Shown here: positions 55,211-64,000 of the stretch, piece by piece
How the letters are laid out: every line of letters starts with the position of its first letter
Numbering within the stretch: the stretch's first letter is position 1
From: Aquiflexum sp. TKW24L
Lineage (GTDB): Bacteria > Bacteroidota > Bacteroidia > Cytophagales > Cyclobacteriaceae
Length of the DNA: 64,000 bases
Reading direction: 5' to 3'
Assembly (NCBI RefSeq): GCF_023502205.1
Contig: NZ_JAMFLG010000018.1
Coordinates: forward strand, 1-64,000
Notes under the pieces: generated by a model
What the model was told of the DNA's origin: nothing
Databases searched by the model: none
The model's input: the letters and a program-made list of their open reading frames with translations, nothing else
Program-made: the position numbers and the translations under genes

Positions 55211-56260
55211 ATGGAGAATTCAAAAAACTCAAACGATAACTTGATCTCTGTATCTGAATTGATTGCTTTGGTCAAAAGTGAATTAAAATTTATTTTTGTT
55301 ACCGCTTTGATTTTTGGTGCTTTAGGAATTTTGATTTCACTTGTACTTGATAATAAATATTCTGCAAGTACTGTTTTTATCCCACAAACTTCAGAAAATA
55401 TGAAGTTAGGTGGAGGTATTGGTGGCCTTGCTTCGCTTGCAGGAGTCAATTTGGGTGGTATGATGGGAAGCAATGATCTTCCTCCAAGTATATATCCTAA
55501 AATAATCAGTAGCTTAGAGTTCAAATTGGAACTTTTGAATAAGGAGATTATTTTTGATGATGGGAGCCAAAAAATCAAATACATAGATTATCTGGATTCA
55601 GTTCTAAATAGAAAGATGTATTATAGAGTTGTTTCAGTGCTTGGATTAAGTGATGATAGTTTTATACCTGATAATTTGGGAGAAATCAAGGCATTGAGCG
55701 AAAAGGAATTTAGAAATATTAAAAGAATTGAAGAGCAGATTTATATTCTTCCAAATGATAAAGAAGGATTTGTGACTTTGACTTTCACATCTTTAAATCC
55801 TAAAGTAGCAGCACAGTTGGCCCAGTTTTCTTTAGAAATTCTTCAAAATGATTTGATTAACTTTAAAGTAAAAAATGCCCAGGCTCATTTTGAATTTGCC
55901 TCCGAAAGGTTGGAGGAAAAAAAGGAAGAATTTATTTCCGTCCAAAATAGATTGGCTGTTTTCAGAGACAGAAACCAAAACCTGAATACTGAATTTGCCC
56001 AAAATCAATTATTAAGATTGGAAGCAGAATATAATATCGCTTTTAATGTTTTCAATGAATTGGCACTTCAAGTCGAAGAGTCAAAAATCCAAGTAAGTAA
56101 AGTAACACCTGTTTTTTCTGTTATTGATAAAGTTTCCATACCAAGTAGAAAATCAGGTCCCAAAAGAGCATTTATCGTGATAGGAGCTTTTGTATTAGGT
56201 TTCATTTTTTCGATTGGCTATGTTTTAATTTCTAATTTAATTTCAATAAAAACCTCTTGA
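55211..56260 (+). CDS. wzz: Wzz/Wzc-N chain-length regulator (no kinase domain)
   Basis: 349 aa. Membrane helices at about 28-50 (FIFVTALIFGALGILISL) and about 318-342 (IVIGAFVLGFIFSIGYVLI) flank a periplasmic Wzz domain with the glycine-rich KLGGGIGGLASLAGVNLGG segment and long helices (about 210-290, AQAHFEFASERLEEKKEEF). The PSRKSGPKRA motif before TM2 is typical of the Wzz/polysaccharide co-polymerase proline-rich region. No tyrosine autokinase domain follows. Determines polymer length with Wzy. Overlaps the aminotransferase reading frame but that gene's real start is 6 nt after this stop. Confidence 0.88.
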   Translation: MENSKNSNDNLISVSELIALVKSELKFIFVTALIFGALGILISLVLDNKYSASTVFIPQTSENMKLGGGIGGLASLAGVNLGGMMGSNDLPPSIYPKIISSLEFKLELLNKEIIFDDGSQKIKYIDYLDSVLNRKMYYRVVSVLGLSDDSFIPDNLGEIKALSEKEFRNIKRIEEQIYILPNDKEGFVTLTFTSLNPKVAAQLAQFSLEILQNDLINFKVKNAQAHFEFASERLEEKKEEFISVQNRLAVFRDRNQNLNTEFAQNQLLRLEAEYNIAFNVFNELALQVEESKIQVSKVTPVFSVIDKVSIPSRKSGPKRAFIVIGAFVLGFIFSIGYVLISNLISIKTS

Positions 56261-56265
56261 ATTTT

Positions 56266-57405
56266 ATGATTAATACAACAATCCAAATGGTTGATTTGAA
56301 GGCACAATATTTTCAGATCAAAGATGAAGTTAATACTGCAATCCAGAATGTTTTGAATGAAACGTCATTTATCAATGGAGGTGAGGTTAAGGAATTTGCT
56401 GAAGGATTAAAATCGTTTACAGGAGCCAAATTTGTAATTCCCTGTGCCAATGGAACTGACGCATTACAGATTGCTATGATGGCTTTGGATTTTAAACTAG
56501 GTGATGAGGTAATTGTACCTACTTTTACTTATGTAGCAACAGTGGAAGTAATAGCACTTTTGGGATTGGTTCCGGTATTTATTGATATCATTCCCGAAAC
56601 TTTTGAGTTAGATTATTCTCAATTATCTTCAAAGCTAACAGATAAAACTGTCGGTATCGTTACTGTACACTTGTATGGTCAATGTGCCAACATGGAATTC
56701 TTGCTTCAATTTGCGGAGAAACATAATTTAAAAGTTATTGAAGATGCAGCACAAGCCATAGGAGCGGTAAGTACTTTTTCTAATGGAAAGCATGCTCAAG
56801 CAGGTACAATGGGTCATATTGGAACCACTTCTTTTTTTCCTTCAAAAAATTTAGGTTGTTTTGGTGACGGTGGAGCTATTTTTACAAATGATGAAGGGCT
56901 AGCTATCAAAATGCAAATGATTGCAAATCATGGCCAAAAGAAAAAATACCAACATGATGTAATTGGTGTAAATTCCCGGCTTGATACTTTGCAAGCAGCA
57001 ATACTTAGGGTTAAATTGAAGTATTTAGGGAATTATATTGAGGCTAGGAATAAGGTAGCTGAATTATATGACGAGGGTTTAAGGAATGTTTATGACATCT
57101 GTATTCCGGTTAGGTCAAACAATTCAAGCCACGTTTTTAATCAATATACGCTGCGAGTTAACCCAAATGATAGGGATCATTTGAAATTATTCTTGGAAAA
57201 ACATGGTATTCCCACTATGATTTATTATCCAATACCGCTTCACCTCCAGGTGGCCTATAGACCATTTGGTTTTTCTCCGGGAGATTTTCCTGTATCCGAA
57301 AGCCTTTCTAAAGAGGTTATTTCTTTACCAATCCATACAGAGTTGGATGTTGAAATTCAACATTTTATTATTAGTACCATAAAAAAGTTTTATGAATCAA
57401 AGTAA
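56266..57405 (+). CDS. wbpE: DegT/DnrJ/EryC1/StrS aminotransferase (WbpE type)
   Basis: 379-aa PLP sugar aminotransferase. [50 protein letters not shown] (D160, Q163), and the Schiff-base K194 in [19 protein letters not shown] 56266 is preferred to TTG 56257. In company with wbpD and wbpB (below) it most likely aminates the 3-keto group of UDP-GlcNAcA derivative, giving UDP-2-acetamido-3-amino-2,3-dideoxyglucuronate. Substrate inferred from neighbours. The stop overlaps the start of wbpD by 14 nt. Confidence 0.88.
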   Translation: MINTTIQMVDLKAQYFQIKDEVNTAIQNVLNETSFINGGEVKEFAEGLKSFTGAKFVIPCANGTDALQIAMMALDFKLGDEVIVPTFTYVATVEVIALLGLVPVFIDIIPETFELDYSQLSSKLTDKTVGIVTVHLYGQCANMEFLLQFAEKHNLKVIEDAAQAIGAVSTFSNGKHAQAGTMGHIGTTSFFPSKNLGCFGDGGAIFTNDEGLAIKMQMIANHGQKKKYQHDVIGVNSRLDTLQAAILRVKLKYLGNYIEARNKVAELYDEGLRNVYDICIPVRSNNSSHVFNQYTLRVNPNDRDHLKLFLEKHGIPTMIYYPIPLHLQVAYRPFGFSPGDFPVSESLSKEVISLPIHTELDVEIQHFIISTIKKFYESK

Positions 57406-57976
57406 TTATTTTGCTCATCCTTCTGTAGTCATAGACGAAGGGGCTGAAATAGGTGACAAAACCAAAATTTGGCATTTTTCACACATAATGCCAAACAGTA
57501 AAATCGGTACAAACTGTAATATTGGTCAAAATGTTGTTGTATCACCCTACGTTACTTTAGGTAATAGTGTAAAAGTTCAGAATAATGTATCGATCTATAC
57601 TGGTGTCAGTTGTGAAGATGAGGTCTTCATTGGCCCATCTGTTGTGTTCACAAATGTTAGAAACCCACGTAGTTCAATAAACAGAAAGGCTGAATATGCA
57701 CAAACATTGGTGAGAAAAGGAGCAACAATTGGAGCGAATGCTACCATTGTCTGTGGAAATGAAATTGGAGAGTACGCTTTTATAGGTGCAGGGTCAGTTA
57801 TTACTAAAGTGGTGAAGCCCTACGCACTTATGGTAGGAAACCCTGCTAAGCAAATTGGATGGATGTCGGAATATGGGAATAAATTGAATTTTGATGATAA
57901 TGGGATAGCTATTTGTCATGAAAGTAAAGAGAAATATATTTTAGAAAATGATAGCGTAAAAAAAATTATAAAATGA
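57392..57976 (+). CDS. wbpD: UDP-2-acetamido-3-amino-2,3-dideoxyglucuronate N-acetyltransferase (WbpD type)
   Basis: 194-aa left-handed beta-helix acetyltransferase. Hexapeptide repeats run through most of the chain ([63 protein letters not shown]) with the catalytic His region in IWHFSHI. WbpD/WlbB signature FTNVRNPRS and [18 protein letters not shown] are clear. Uses acetyl-CoA to acetylate the 3-amino group. Overlaps wbpE at its start and wbpB by 4 nt at its end. Confidence 0.9.
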   Translation: MNQSNYFAHPSVVIDEGAEIGDKTKIWHFSHIMPNSKIGTNCNIGQNVVVSPYVTLGNSVKVQNNVSIYTGVSCEDEVFIGPSVVFTNVRNPRSSINRKAEYAQTLVRKGATIGANATIVCGNEIGEYAFIGAGSVITKVVKPYALMVGNPAKQIGWMSEYGNKLNFDDNGIAICHESKEKYILENDSVKKIIK

Positions 57977-58944
57977 AGAATTTCGCATTAATAGGAGCTG
58001 CAGGATACATAGCTCCAAGGCACATGAAAGCCATTAAAGATACAGGAAACAACTTAACAGCAGCATTTGATAAATTTGACAGTGTTGGAGTAATTGACAG
58101 TTTTTTCCCTGACGCTGACTTTTTTACAGAGTTTGAACGATTTGACAGACATGTCGAAAAGATGAAGCGGACAGAAAATAAAATTGATTTTGTAAGTGTA
58201 TGTTCTCCAAATTATTTGCACGATTCTCATATAAGATTTGGGTTAAGAGTTGGTGCGGATGTTATTTGTGAAAAACCCTTGGTTTTGAATCCATGGAATA
58301 TTGATGCATTGAAAGAAGTAGAAAAAGAACATGGTAAAAAAGTTTTTAATATTTTTCAGTTACGCTTGCATCCTTCAATCATAGCATTGAAAGAAAAAGT
58401 GGCAAATGGCCCTAAAAATAAAATATATGATGTAGATCTAGCATATATAACTTCTAGAGGCCATTGGTATTTTACTTCTTGGAAAGGAGATGTAAATAAA
58501 TCAGGTGGAATTGCTACCAATATTGGAGTGCATTTTTATGATATGCTTAGTTGGGTTTTTGGAAGCGTAAGGGAAAATGTCGTCCATATTAATACCCATG
58601 ACAGAGCTGCCGGATTTATACAGCTTGAAAAAGCAAGAGTGAGATGGTTTCTGAGTATAAATTCTGATACACTCCCTGATTTTGTCAAAACTAAAGGAGG
58701 CAAAACTTACAGGTCTTTGACAATGGAGGAAAATGAGATTGAATTCAGTGACGGTTTTACAGAACTTCACACTCATAGTTACCAGAATATATTAGATGGA
58801 AAGGGTTTCCCGTTAGAAGATGCTATTCCCAGTATTCAGCTTGTTCATGATATCAGGCATATGGCACCAGTTGGTTTGAAAGGGGATTTTCATCCTTTGG
58901 CAAAAACTCAACTGACCAAGCATCCATTCGATAAAAAAGGCTAG
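57973..58944 (+). CDS. wbpB: UDP-GlcNAcA 3-dehydrogenase (WbpB type, Gfo/Idh/MocA family)
   Basis: 323-aa oxidoreductase. N-terminal NAD-binding [20 protein letters not shown], then [34 protein letters not shown] with the catalytic EKP, and [14 protein letters not shown]. The AAGYIAPRH opening and the [20 protein letters not shown] segment are characteristic of WbpB/WlbA. Oxidises C3 of UDP-GlcNAcA to the 3-keto form that WbpE aminates. Overlaps wbpD by ATGA. TAG is followed at once by the TTG start of wzx. Confidence 0.9.
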   Translation: MKNFALIGAAGYIAPRHMKAIKDTGNNLTAAFDKFDSVGVIDSFFPDADFFTEFERFDRHVEKMKRTENKIDFVSVCSPNYLHDSHIRFGLRVGADVICEKPLVLNPWNIDALKEVEKEHGKKVFNIFQLRLHPSIIALKEKVANGPKNKIYDVDLAYITSRGHWYFTSWKGDVNKSGGIATNIGVHFYDMLSWVFGSVRENVVHINTHDRAAGFIQLEKARVRWFLSINSDTLPDFVKTKGGKTYRSLTMEENEIEFSDGFTELHTHSYQNILDGKGFPLEDAIPSIQLVHDIRHMAPVGLKGDFHPLAKTQLTKHPFDKKG

Positions 58945-60189
58945 TTGGTTATTTTTTCAGGGCAGATTAAAAATGCTGTTAGTTTAGTCTTTGGAACTGG
59001 GTTAGCCCAGTTGCTACCTCTGCTATTCAGTCCAATTTTGACAAGGATCTATATGCCGGATGAGTTTGGGATGCTTACATTTTTTGTATCCCTTTCTTCG
59101 CTACTAGCAATTATTTCGTCGGGACAGTATGAAATTGCAATATTGAAGCCAAAAAGATTAATTGATTCATTTAATTTGTTGGTTTTTGCAAGTATCTTCT
59201 CTTTAATTTTTTCCGTTTTGTTATACCTGATATTGGCTTTTTTGCATAATTTTAATTTTTTGGTTTTAGACCAACAAATCAATCATTCACTACTGATGTT
59301 AATACCTGTAGGTTTGTTTCAAGTGTTTCAATTTCAAAGCTTGATATATTGGCTGACCAAAAGAAACAAGTTCAAGCAGTTAAGCCTTATAAAGGTTTTG
59401 CAAAGCGTTTTTATAGTATTTTTTTCATTACTATTTAGCTTTATTTTTAACTCTAAAGGATTGATATTTGCCTTTATAGGTGGATATTTTATTTGCAATT
59501 GTTTCATTTATTATACCATCTTTAGATTAAGGTCACAATTTTCTTTTAACAAATATGCCCGAAATATTTTGAGAGAATATAGCCAATATCCAAAATATGT
59601 TATGTCCTCAAGCGCCATCAATACTGCTGCGAGTCAAGCCCCTGTCTATTTTATTTCAAAGTTTTATAACCCGACTTTGCTCGGATTTTTTTCGTTTGCA
59701 AATAGGATATTAGTTGCACCAATCGGTATAATAAGTGTATCAATAGGGCAAGTATATTTCAAGGAAATCGCAAATAAAGTTAATTACGATAGAAAAAACC
59801 TTTATCCATACTTTTTAAAAGTTTTAGGATTGTTGGTAACAATTTCTATTGTAATATTTATTCCTTTTATTTTATTTGGTGATGTTTTATTTGAGTTGAT
59901 TTTTGGGAAAAATTGGATTTCAGCAGGTCAATATTCACAGGTTATTTCTTTTAGCCTATTGATTAAGTTTGTTGTTTCACCGTTAAGTATTACTTTGATT
60001 GCATTGTCCAAAGTAAAACTGTTGTCAATTTGGCAGATTGGATATTTTATATCGACAGTATTGGTTCTGTATTCTGCAAGAAACTTAAGTATTGACTCTT
60101 TTATTTGGCACTACGTAATTAATGATTTGATTCTTTACACCATATATTTTTTACTCATATTTTACAGTATTTTTAATTTTAAGGAATGA
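58945..60189 (+). CDS. wzx: Wzx-type oligosaccharide flippase
   Basis: 414-aa polytopic membrane protein with about 12 helices, of the polysaccharide-biosynthesis (MOP/MATE-like) superfamily. The N-terminal FGTGLAQLLPLLFSPILTRI followed by YMPDEFGMLTFFVSLSSLLA is typical. It would flip the lipid-linked repeat unit across the inner membrane. The start is TTG, placed directly against the wbpB stop; there is no ATG before the YMPDEFG motif. Overlaps wzy by 4 nt. Very AT-rich compared with ugd, as is common for wzx/wzy. Confidence 0.85.
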   Translation: MVIFSGQIKNAVSLVFGTGLAQLLPLLFSPILTRIYMPDEFGMLTFFVSLSSLLAIISSGQYEIAILKPKRLIDSFNLLVFASIFSLIFSVLLYLILAFLHNFNFLVLDQQINHSLLMLIPVGLFQVFQFQSLIYWLTKRNKFKQLSLIKVLQSVFIVFFSLLFSFIFNSKGLIFAFIGGYFICNCFIYYTIFRLRSQFSFNKYARNILREYSQYPKYVMSSSAINTAASQAPVYFISKFYNPTLLGFFSFANRILVAPIGIISVSIGQVYFKEIANKVNYDRKNLYPYFLKVLGLLVTISIVIFIPFILFGDVLFELIFGKNWISAGQYSQVISFSLLIKFVVSPLSITLIALSKVKLLSIWQIGYFISTVLVLYSARNLSIDSFIWHYVINDLILYTIYFLLIFYSIFNFKE

Positions 60190-61343
60190 AACTAAATTAT
60201 TCCTACGTGATTTATATTTTTGTATATATTTTAATTTTTTTGGTTCCATATGGAGTGATCCCAAGTTATTTTATTTTTAGTGGTGATAATCCAATTGCTA
60301 ATAAATTATTCGAATTATTTATAGTTTCGACAATTGTATACACCATTTCTCTATCATTCGATTTTTTGCCTCCATTACAGATTAGGAAGATTAGTTTAGA
60401 TTTTGATAAGATTTTCTTATTATTCTTCTCTTTTTTTTTGTTGACATCTTTTGTAATTGTTTTTACAGCACCTTCTATACCCTTGATTGATTCACTTCGC
60501 GGTGCGGACGCTTTTGAATTGAGTGAAGGAAGAGAGGCGTTTCTGAAGGCAAGAAAAGGGGTTTTTTCTTTGCTCGGCTACTTAATAGGTTTTATCAATT
60601 CATATTTCTTGCCTTATTTGATAATTTTAGGTTTAATTAGAAAAAATAAATATGTATATATAGTAATTGCTCTGTTTTCATTTTATACTATTCTTTCATT
60701 AGAAAAAGCTTATTTTTTGAAGTTAGGGATCCCTCTTTTTTTCCTTTATTTCTACAATGCCAAGAATAAATTTTTTTTCGCTCTCAAGGGAGCAACAGTT
60801 TTGGCTTTAATTTTTGCCTTAATGTTTTCCCTTTCTCGATTTACAGGATCAGAGGCAGATAGTAACGAGGTGTTTTTTTCGATACTTTACACTCCGCAGA
60901 ATGGTTTAGAAGCATTTTTTTGGCGGTCTACTATAGTCCCAATAGTCTCGGCTTTGGATGGCTTAAGGGTATTTACTTATACCTTTGAGTCCGGTTTTTT
61001 TAATGGGGATACAAGTTCCTTTATTGCATATTTAAAAGGTTCAACTCACATAAATTTTGAACGCTATCTGTACCAATTCCAATTTGGAGGTTCAGAAACA
61101 GGAAATGCAAATCAAGTCTACTTGGTGGAGGCATTTATAAATTTTGGGTATTTTGGAGTTGCAATCTTCACCATTTTTGTAGCTAAATACATTAAAACTT
61201 CCCTCGATTCTGATGATGTTGCTTTAAAATCGATTCTTCCTCTTTTTTTATTTCACATCTATAATGCAGGTTTAATTGCAATATTATTAAGCAATGGTCT
61301 TTTGTTTTTTATTTTATTTTTAGTTTTTGTAAAATTGAAATGA
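60186..61343 (+). CDS. wzy: Wzy-type repeat-unit polymerase (O-antigen polymerase-like)
   Basis: 385-aa membrane protein with about 10-11 helices and one larger extracytoplasmic loop (about 215-320, including FWRSTIVPIVSALDGLRVF and FERYLYQF). Identification rests on topology, size and position after wzx; sequence similarity among Wzy proteins is too low to see directly. It would polymerise flipped repeat units in the periplasm under Wzz control. Start in the ATGA overlap with wzx. Confidence 0.72.
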   Translation: MKLNYSYVIYIFVYILIFLVPYGVIPSYFIFSGDNPIANKLFELFIVSTIVYTISLSFDFLPPLQIRKISLDFDKIFLLFFSFFLLTSFVIVFTAPSIPLIDSLRGADAFELSEGREAFLKARKGVFSLLGYLIGFINSYFLPYLIILGLIRKNKYVYIVIALFSFYTILSLEKAYFLKLGIPLFFLYFYNAKNKFFFALKGATVLALIFALMFSLSRFTGSEADSNEVFFSILYTPQNGLEAFFWRSTIVPIVSALDGLRVFTYTFESGFFNGDTSSFIAYLKGSTHINFERYLYQFQFGGSETGNANQVYLVEAFINFGYFGVAIFTIFVAKYIKTSLDSDDVALKSILPLFLFHIYNAGLIAILLSNGLLFFILFLVFVKLK

Positions 61344-61461
61344 TTTAATAATTGATAAAAAATTAAAACTCTATCGAAAACAAATTTTATTCTATTCATG
61401 AAAACGTTCAAAAAAATTACAAAAAAACTGGGAACGTTGTAAAGTTTCAAATTAATGCATT

Positions 61462-61731
61462 ATGATTTTAAGAGGTGTAAAGCTAATAAAATTGACCTTC
61501 CAATTATATCTTAACTTTTTTTGACAAATTTCTTTACCGGAAGAGCTATTTATTATAAAAAATTCTAGTTTTGCACCTTTGGTTTTTGACCCTTTATTCT
61601 TGCTCAATTATTTTGCTAACCCTAAATTTAGAAATTCTTTATTGTTTGATTTGTCTAATTTGATATTTGATGCAAATGGGCAGTCGAATAATAATCTAAC
61701 AATAATATGCTCCAGAAAACAAAAAGCCTAG
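61462..61731 (+). pseudogene. Possible remnant coding sequence in the wzy-wbpI gap
   Basis: Within a 607-bp gap in an otherwise tightly packed operon, one frame from ATG 61462 runs 20 codons (MILRGVKLIKLTFQLYLNFF) to a TGA at 61522. It then stays open for 68 codons (containing ISLPEELFIIKN, FDPLFLLNYFANPKFRN and TIICSRKQKA) to TAG at 61729. In sequence this AT-rich, 68 open codons are unusual. No family recognised; it may be a worn-down glycosyltransferase or other locus gene, or chance. The flanking parts (61344-61461, 61732-61950) hold an inverted repeat AACGTTC/GAACGTT near 61402-61437 but no other gene. Confidence 0.35.
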
Positions 61732-61950
61732 TCAACCTTATTGATTTAATATTTTTAAAAATTTTTTATCTTCCTAGTACTAACACTTTTTATCACAGCA
61801 AGTAAGTAGTAGGATATTCCTACATGATTTAACTCTATAGAAATTTCTAAACTCAAAAATGGTATTTATAATTTAAAACCAGAGTAATTAGCAGGTTAAG
61901 GAGAATTTCACTCGCTTTTGGGTTTATTAAAATGTTTAAATAAAAGTAAA

Positions 61951-63012
61951 ATGATAAAAATAATTTCAATTATAGGGGCTAGGCCACAATTTATTAAAAG
62001 TTTTCCTTTTGAAAAAGCAGCAAATGGGAAAGTTAATTTGATGACTATTCATACCGGTCAACATTATGACCAAAATATGAGTCAGGTATTTTTTGATGAA
62101 TTTGGAATGAAAAAGCCAGATTACCTGCTAAATCTAGGAGGAGGTATGCATGGTGAACAAACTGGAAAAATGCTTTTCGAAATTGAAAATATATTGATAA
62201 AAGAGAGTCCTGATTTTGTTTTAGTCTTTGGTGATACCAATTCTACGCTCGCAGGTGCCCTTGCAGCGGCTAAGCTTAATATAAAAATTATTCACGTAGA
62301 AGCTGGTTTGAGGAGTTTTAATAAATCAATGCCTGAGGAAATAAATAGGGTGTTGACAGATCATATCAGTACCTTACTCTATGTTCCCTCTAATCAACCT
62401 GCTTCAAATCTTGCTAAGGAGGGTATTACCAAAAATGTTTTCAATGTGGGCGACATTATGAAAGATGTAGTAAAAATTTACAAAGATTCATTTTCAGATG
62501 TTCCAAATGAGAAAATCGGGGAAGAATTTATTTACACTACTTTACATAGACCTTATAATACAGACGATCCACTAAGGTTGAAATACATATTGGAAAGCTT
62601 GAATAAAATAGGTAAAAGGATTTTGTTTTCGATTCATCCAAGAACTAATAATCTTTTAGATGAATATAATATACCAAAAGCTCAGTTTGGCAATATAGAG
62701 TTTTGTAATCCTTTAGGATATTTTGAAAACCTTAAAAAATTAGATAGATGCTCGACATTTATAACTGATAGTGGGGGTATGCAAAAAGAAGCCTACTGGT
62801 TGAAGAAAAAGTGTATTACCATTCGTACTGAAACAGAGTGGGTAGAAACATTAGAAAATAGTTGGAATACTTTGGTTTTCGAAAATTTGGAAGAATTGAG
62901 TGACCTAGTAAATGTAATTCCGGGTAATTATACAGAATTATACGGGGAGGGAAATACCGGAGTAGAGATTGTTTCATCAATATTAAGTTATGCAAATGAA
63001 GAAAAGAAATAA
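61951..63012 (+). CDS. wbpI: UDP-GlcNAc3NAcA / UDP-GlcNAc 2-epimerase (WbpI/WecB type)
   Basis: 353-aa non-hydrolysing 2-epimerase. ISIIGARPQFIKSFPFEKA at the start, HTGQHYDQNMSQVFFDE, LVFGDTNSTLAGALAA, HVEAGLRSFNKSMPEEINR, FSIHPRTNNLL, ITDSGGMQKEAYWLKKKCIT and RTETEWVETLE. ATG 61951 gives the usual MIKIISIIGARPQFIK start. Given wbpB/D/E in the same operon, the likely reaction is UDP-GlcNAc(3NAc)A to UDP-ManNAc(3NAc)A; plain WecB activity cannot be excluded from sequence alone. Confidence 0.88.
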   Translation: MIKIISIIGARPQFIKSFPFEKAANGKVNLMTIHTGQHYDQNMSQVFFDEFGMKKPDYLLNLGGGMHGEQTGKMLFEIENILIKESPDFVLVFGDTNSTLAGALAAAKLNIKIIHVEAGLRSFNKSMPEEINRVLTDHISTLLYVPSNQPASNLAKEGITKNVFNVGDIMKDVVKIYKDSFSDVPNEKIGEEFIYTTLHRPYNTDDPLRLKYILESLNKIGKRILFSIHPRTNNLLDEYNIPKAQFGNIEFCNPLGYFENLKKLDRCSTFITDSGGMQKEAYWLKKKCITIRTETEWVETLENSWNTLVFENLEELSDLVNVIPGNYTELYGEGNTGVEIVSSILSYANEEKK

Positions 63013-64000
63013 GGTTTTATTAATATCTTATGATTTTCCTCCGGTCGGGGGAGGGGGAGTTCAAAGAAATTTAAAGTTTTTAAAATATTTGAACCGATTT
63101 GGTTGGGATACATCTGTGTTAACCGTTAAGAATAGAGAATATTATGTATATGATTATACTCTACTTGATGAGCTTGAGAATAAAACTTCAATTTTTAGAA
63201 CTTCTTCATTAGACCCGAGTTTTGTGTTTGGTTACCTAAAAGGATTATCTAAAAACAAAAAATCCGCTAAAAATCAAGGAAGTAAAGCGATAAATGAGGA
63301 AGGTTTACTTATAAAAGTTTATCGATCAGTACGGGATTGGTTACTGATTCCGGATGGATATGGTGGGTGGATACCTTTTGCATTTTTTAAAGGACTCGAA
63401 ATAATAAAGTCAGAAAAGCCTGACGTATTATTATGTACCTTCCCGTATGTTTCAAATGCTTTTGTGACATATTTTTTACACTTAGCGACAAAAACCCCCT
63501 ATGTTATCGATTTTAGGGATGGTTGGATTGATGACCCATATACTGATTTCCCTTCAAATTTCCATAGAAAATTCCACGCCTATTTTGAGAAGAAAGTCCT
63601 TTATCGAGCTAAAAATATTGTGGTTTTTGGTGAAATTCAAAAGGAAATTTTTCAAAAAAGGTATCCTAATCTGCAAGCTTCTATTTATGAAATAAACAAC
63701 GGATATGATCCCGAGGATTTGGAAGGTCTCCAACCTATAAAGCTTCATAATGGTAAATTGAGGATTGTCTATTCAGGGGCAGTATACCGAGACAGGAAAG
63801 ATCCATTTATCAGTTTTGGTCTGGCATTAAACACCCTTGAAAAAAGTGTTCTTGAAAAATTGGAGGTGGTTTTTGTAGGAGACAAACAAGATTGGTCAGA
63901 AGAATTTGTAGTGAAGAACAATTTGACTAATACTGTTTTTTTTACAGGATATCTTCCACATCTTGAAGCATTAAATATTTTAGCTGGAGCCAATTGTTCT
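62996..64000 (+). CDS. Glycosyltransferase (GT4-like, WbuB-type), partial at window end
   Basis: Opens at ATG 62996, overlapping the wbpI stop by 17 nt, and stays open through 64000 (335 codons seen). N-terminal LISYDFPPVGGGGVQRNLKF is the nucleotide-sugar/acceptor loop of GT4/GT-B enzymes, followed by DWLLIPDGYGGWIPFAFFKG, PYVIDFRDGWIDDPY, and the beginning of the C-terminal domain LRIVYSGAVYRDRKDP. The DFRDGW and YSGAVY features resemble glycosyltransferases that act in capsule or O-antigen assembly. The C-terminal catalytic EX7E region lies beyond the window. Sugar specificity unknown. Confidence 0.85.
   Translation, partial: MKKRNKVLLISYDFPPVGGGGVQRNLKFLKYLNRFGWDTSVLTVKNREYYVYDYTLLDELENKTSIFRTSSLDPSFVFGYLKGLSKNKKSAKNQGSKAINEEGLLIKVYRSVRDWLLIPDGYGGWIPFAFFKGLEIIKSEKPDVLLCTFPYVSNAFVTYFLHLATKTPYVIDFRDGWIDDPYTDFPSNFHRKFHAYFEKKVLYRAKNIVVFGEIQKEIFQKRYPNLQASIYEINNGYDPEDLEGLQPIKLHNGKLRIVYSGAVYRDRKDPFISFGLALNTLEKSVLEKLEVVFVGDKQDWSEEFVVKNNLTNTVFFTGYLPHLEALNILAGANCS

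Overview
The window looks like chromosomal DNA of a Bacteroidota bacterium, most likely order Cytophagales and close to the Cyclobacteriaceae. Four things support this. Several genes are preceded by the Bacteroidota promoter pair TTTG - 19 to 22 nt - TAnnTTTG instead of -35/-10 boxes. Start codons lack strong Shine-Dalgarno sequences. The gene content is typical: a serine palmitoyltransferase for sphingolipids, a DUF5916 protein, a SatD/DUF3307 pair, a histone H1-like protein, VF530, and a Wza-like protein with many SLBB repeats. There are also many signal peptides and lipoproteins. The genus assignment is inference.

Layout. 0-16 kb: a class V aminotransferase, a rhodanese lipoprotein, a very large DUF6807/PVC-dehydrogenase/cytochrome c fusion, an M14 peptidase, a SatD-like gene with DUF3307, a DUF5916 outer-membrane protein, a CASTOR/POLLUX-like channel protein and VF530. 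16-20.3 kb: an accessory, decaying stretch. Two near-identical 62-63 bp hairpin repeats flank a RelE/ParE-type toxin-antitoxin pair broken by single-base indels. It is followed by an M81 (MlrC-like) lipoprotein and a frameshifted DUF2019 gene. 20.3-29.6 kb: an outer-membrane protein, a Crp/Fnr regulator, tRNA-Ser(UGA) with tandem copies of its 3' end and terminator, a CBS protein, acetate kinase, NfeD, an M1 peptidase, an unlisted 58-aa histone-like gene, and serine palmitoyltransferase. 29.7-47 kb: accC-DUF1015-maf, an efflux adaptor/TolC pair behind sdaAB, a class IV aminotransferase, thymidylate synthase, an HAE3/MMPL-type RND protein, an EEP hydrolase, M24 and penicillin-acylase-type hydrolases, and a DUF2911 lipoprotein.

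47.3-64 kb is an exopolysaccharide/capsule locus read in one direction: winged-helix regulator, Wza-like exporter, Ugd, TviB, TviC, Wzz, WbpE, WbpD, WbpB, Wzx, Wzy, WbpI and a glycosyltransferase cut by the window edge. Together the sugar genes form a branched pathway. TviB makes UDP-GlcNAcA, which TviC can epimerise to UDP-GalNAcA, or which WbpB/E/D/I can turn into UDP-ManNAc(3NAc)A. Ugd adds UDP-glucuronate. The polymer is therefore predicted to be rich in uronic acids.

The most unusual items are the hairpin-flanked decayed toxin-antitoxin cassette, a four-copy degenerate 28-bp tandem array running into the satD-like start codon, the triplicated tRNA-Ser 3' end, and AACCAAATAACC-type simple repeats lying just downstream of several minus-strand stop codons. 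No complete insertion sequence, CRISPR array, rRNA or integrase was seen.
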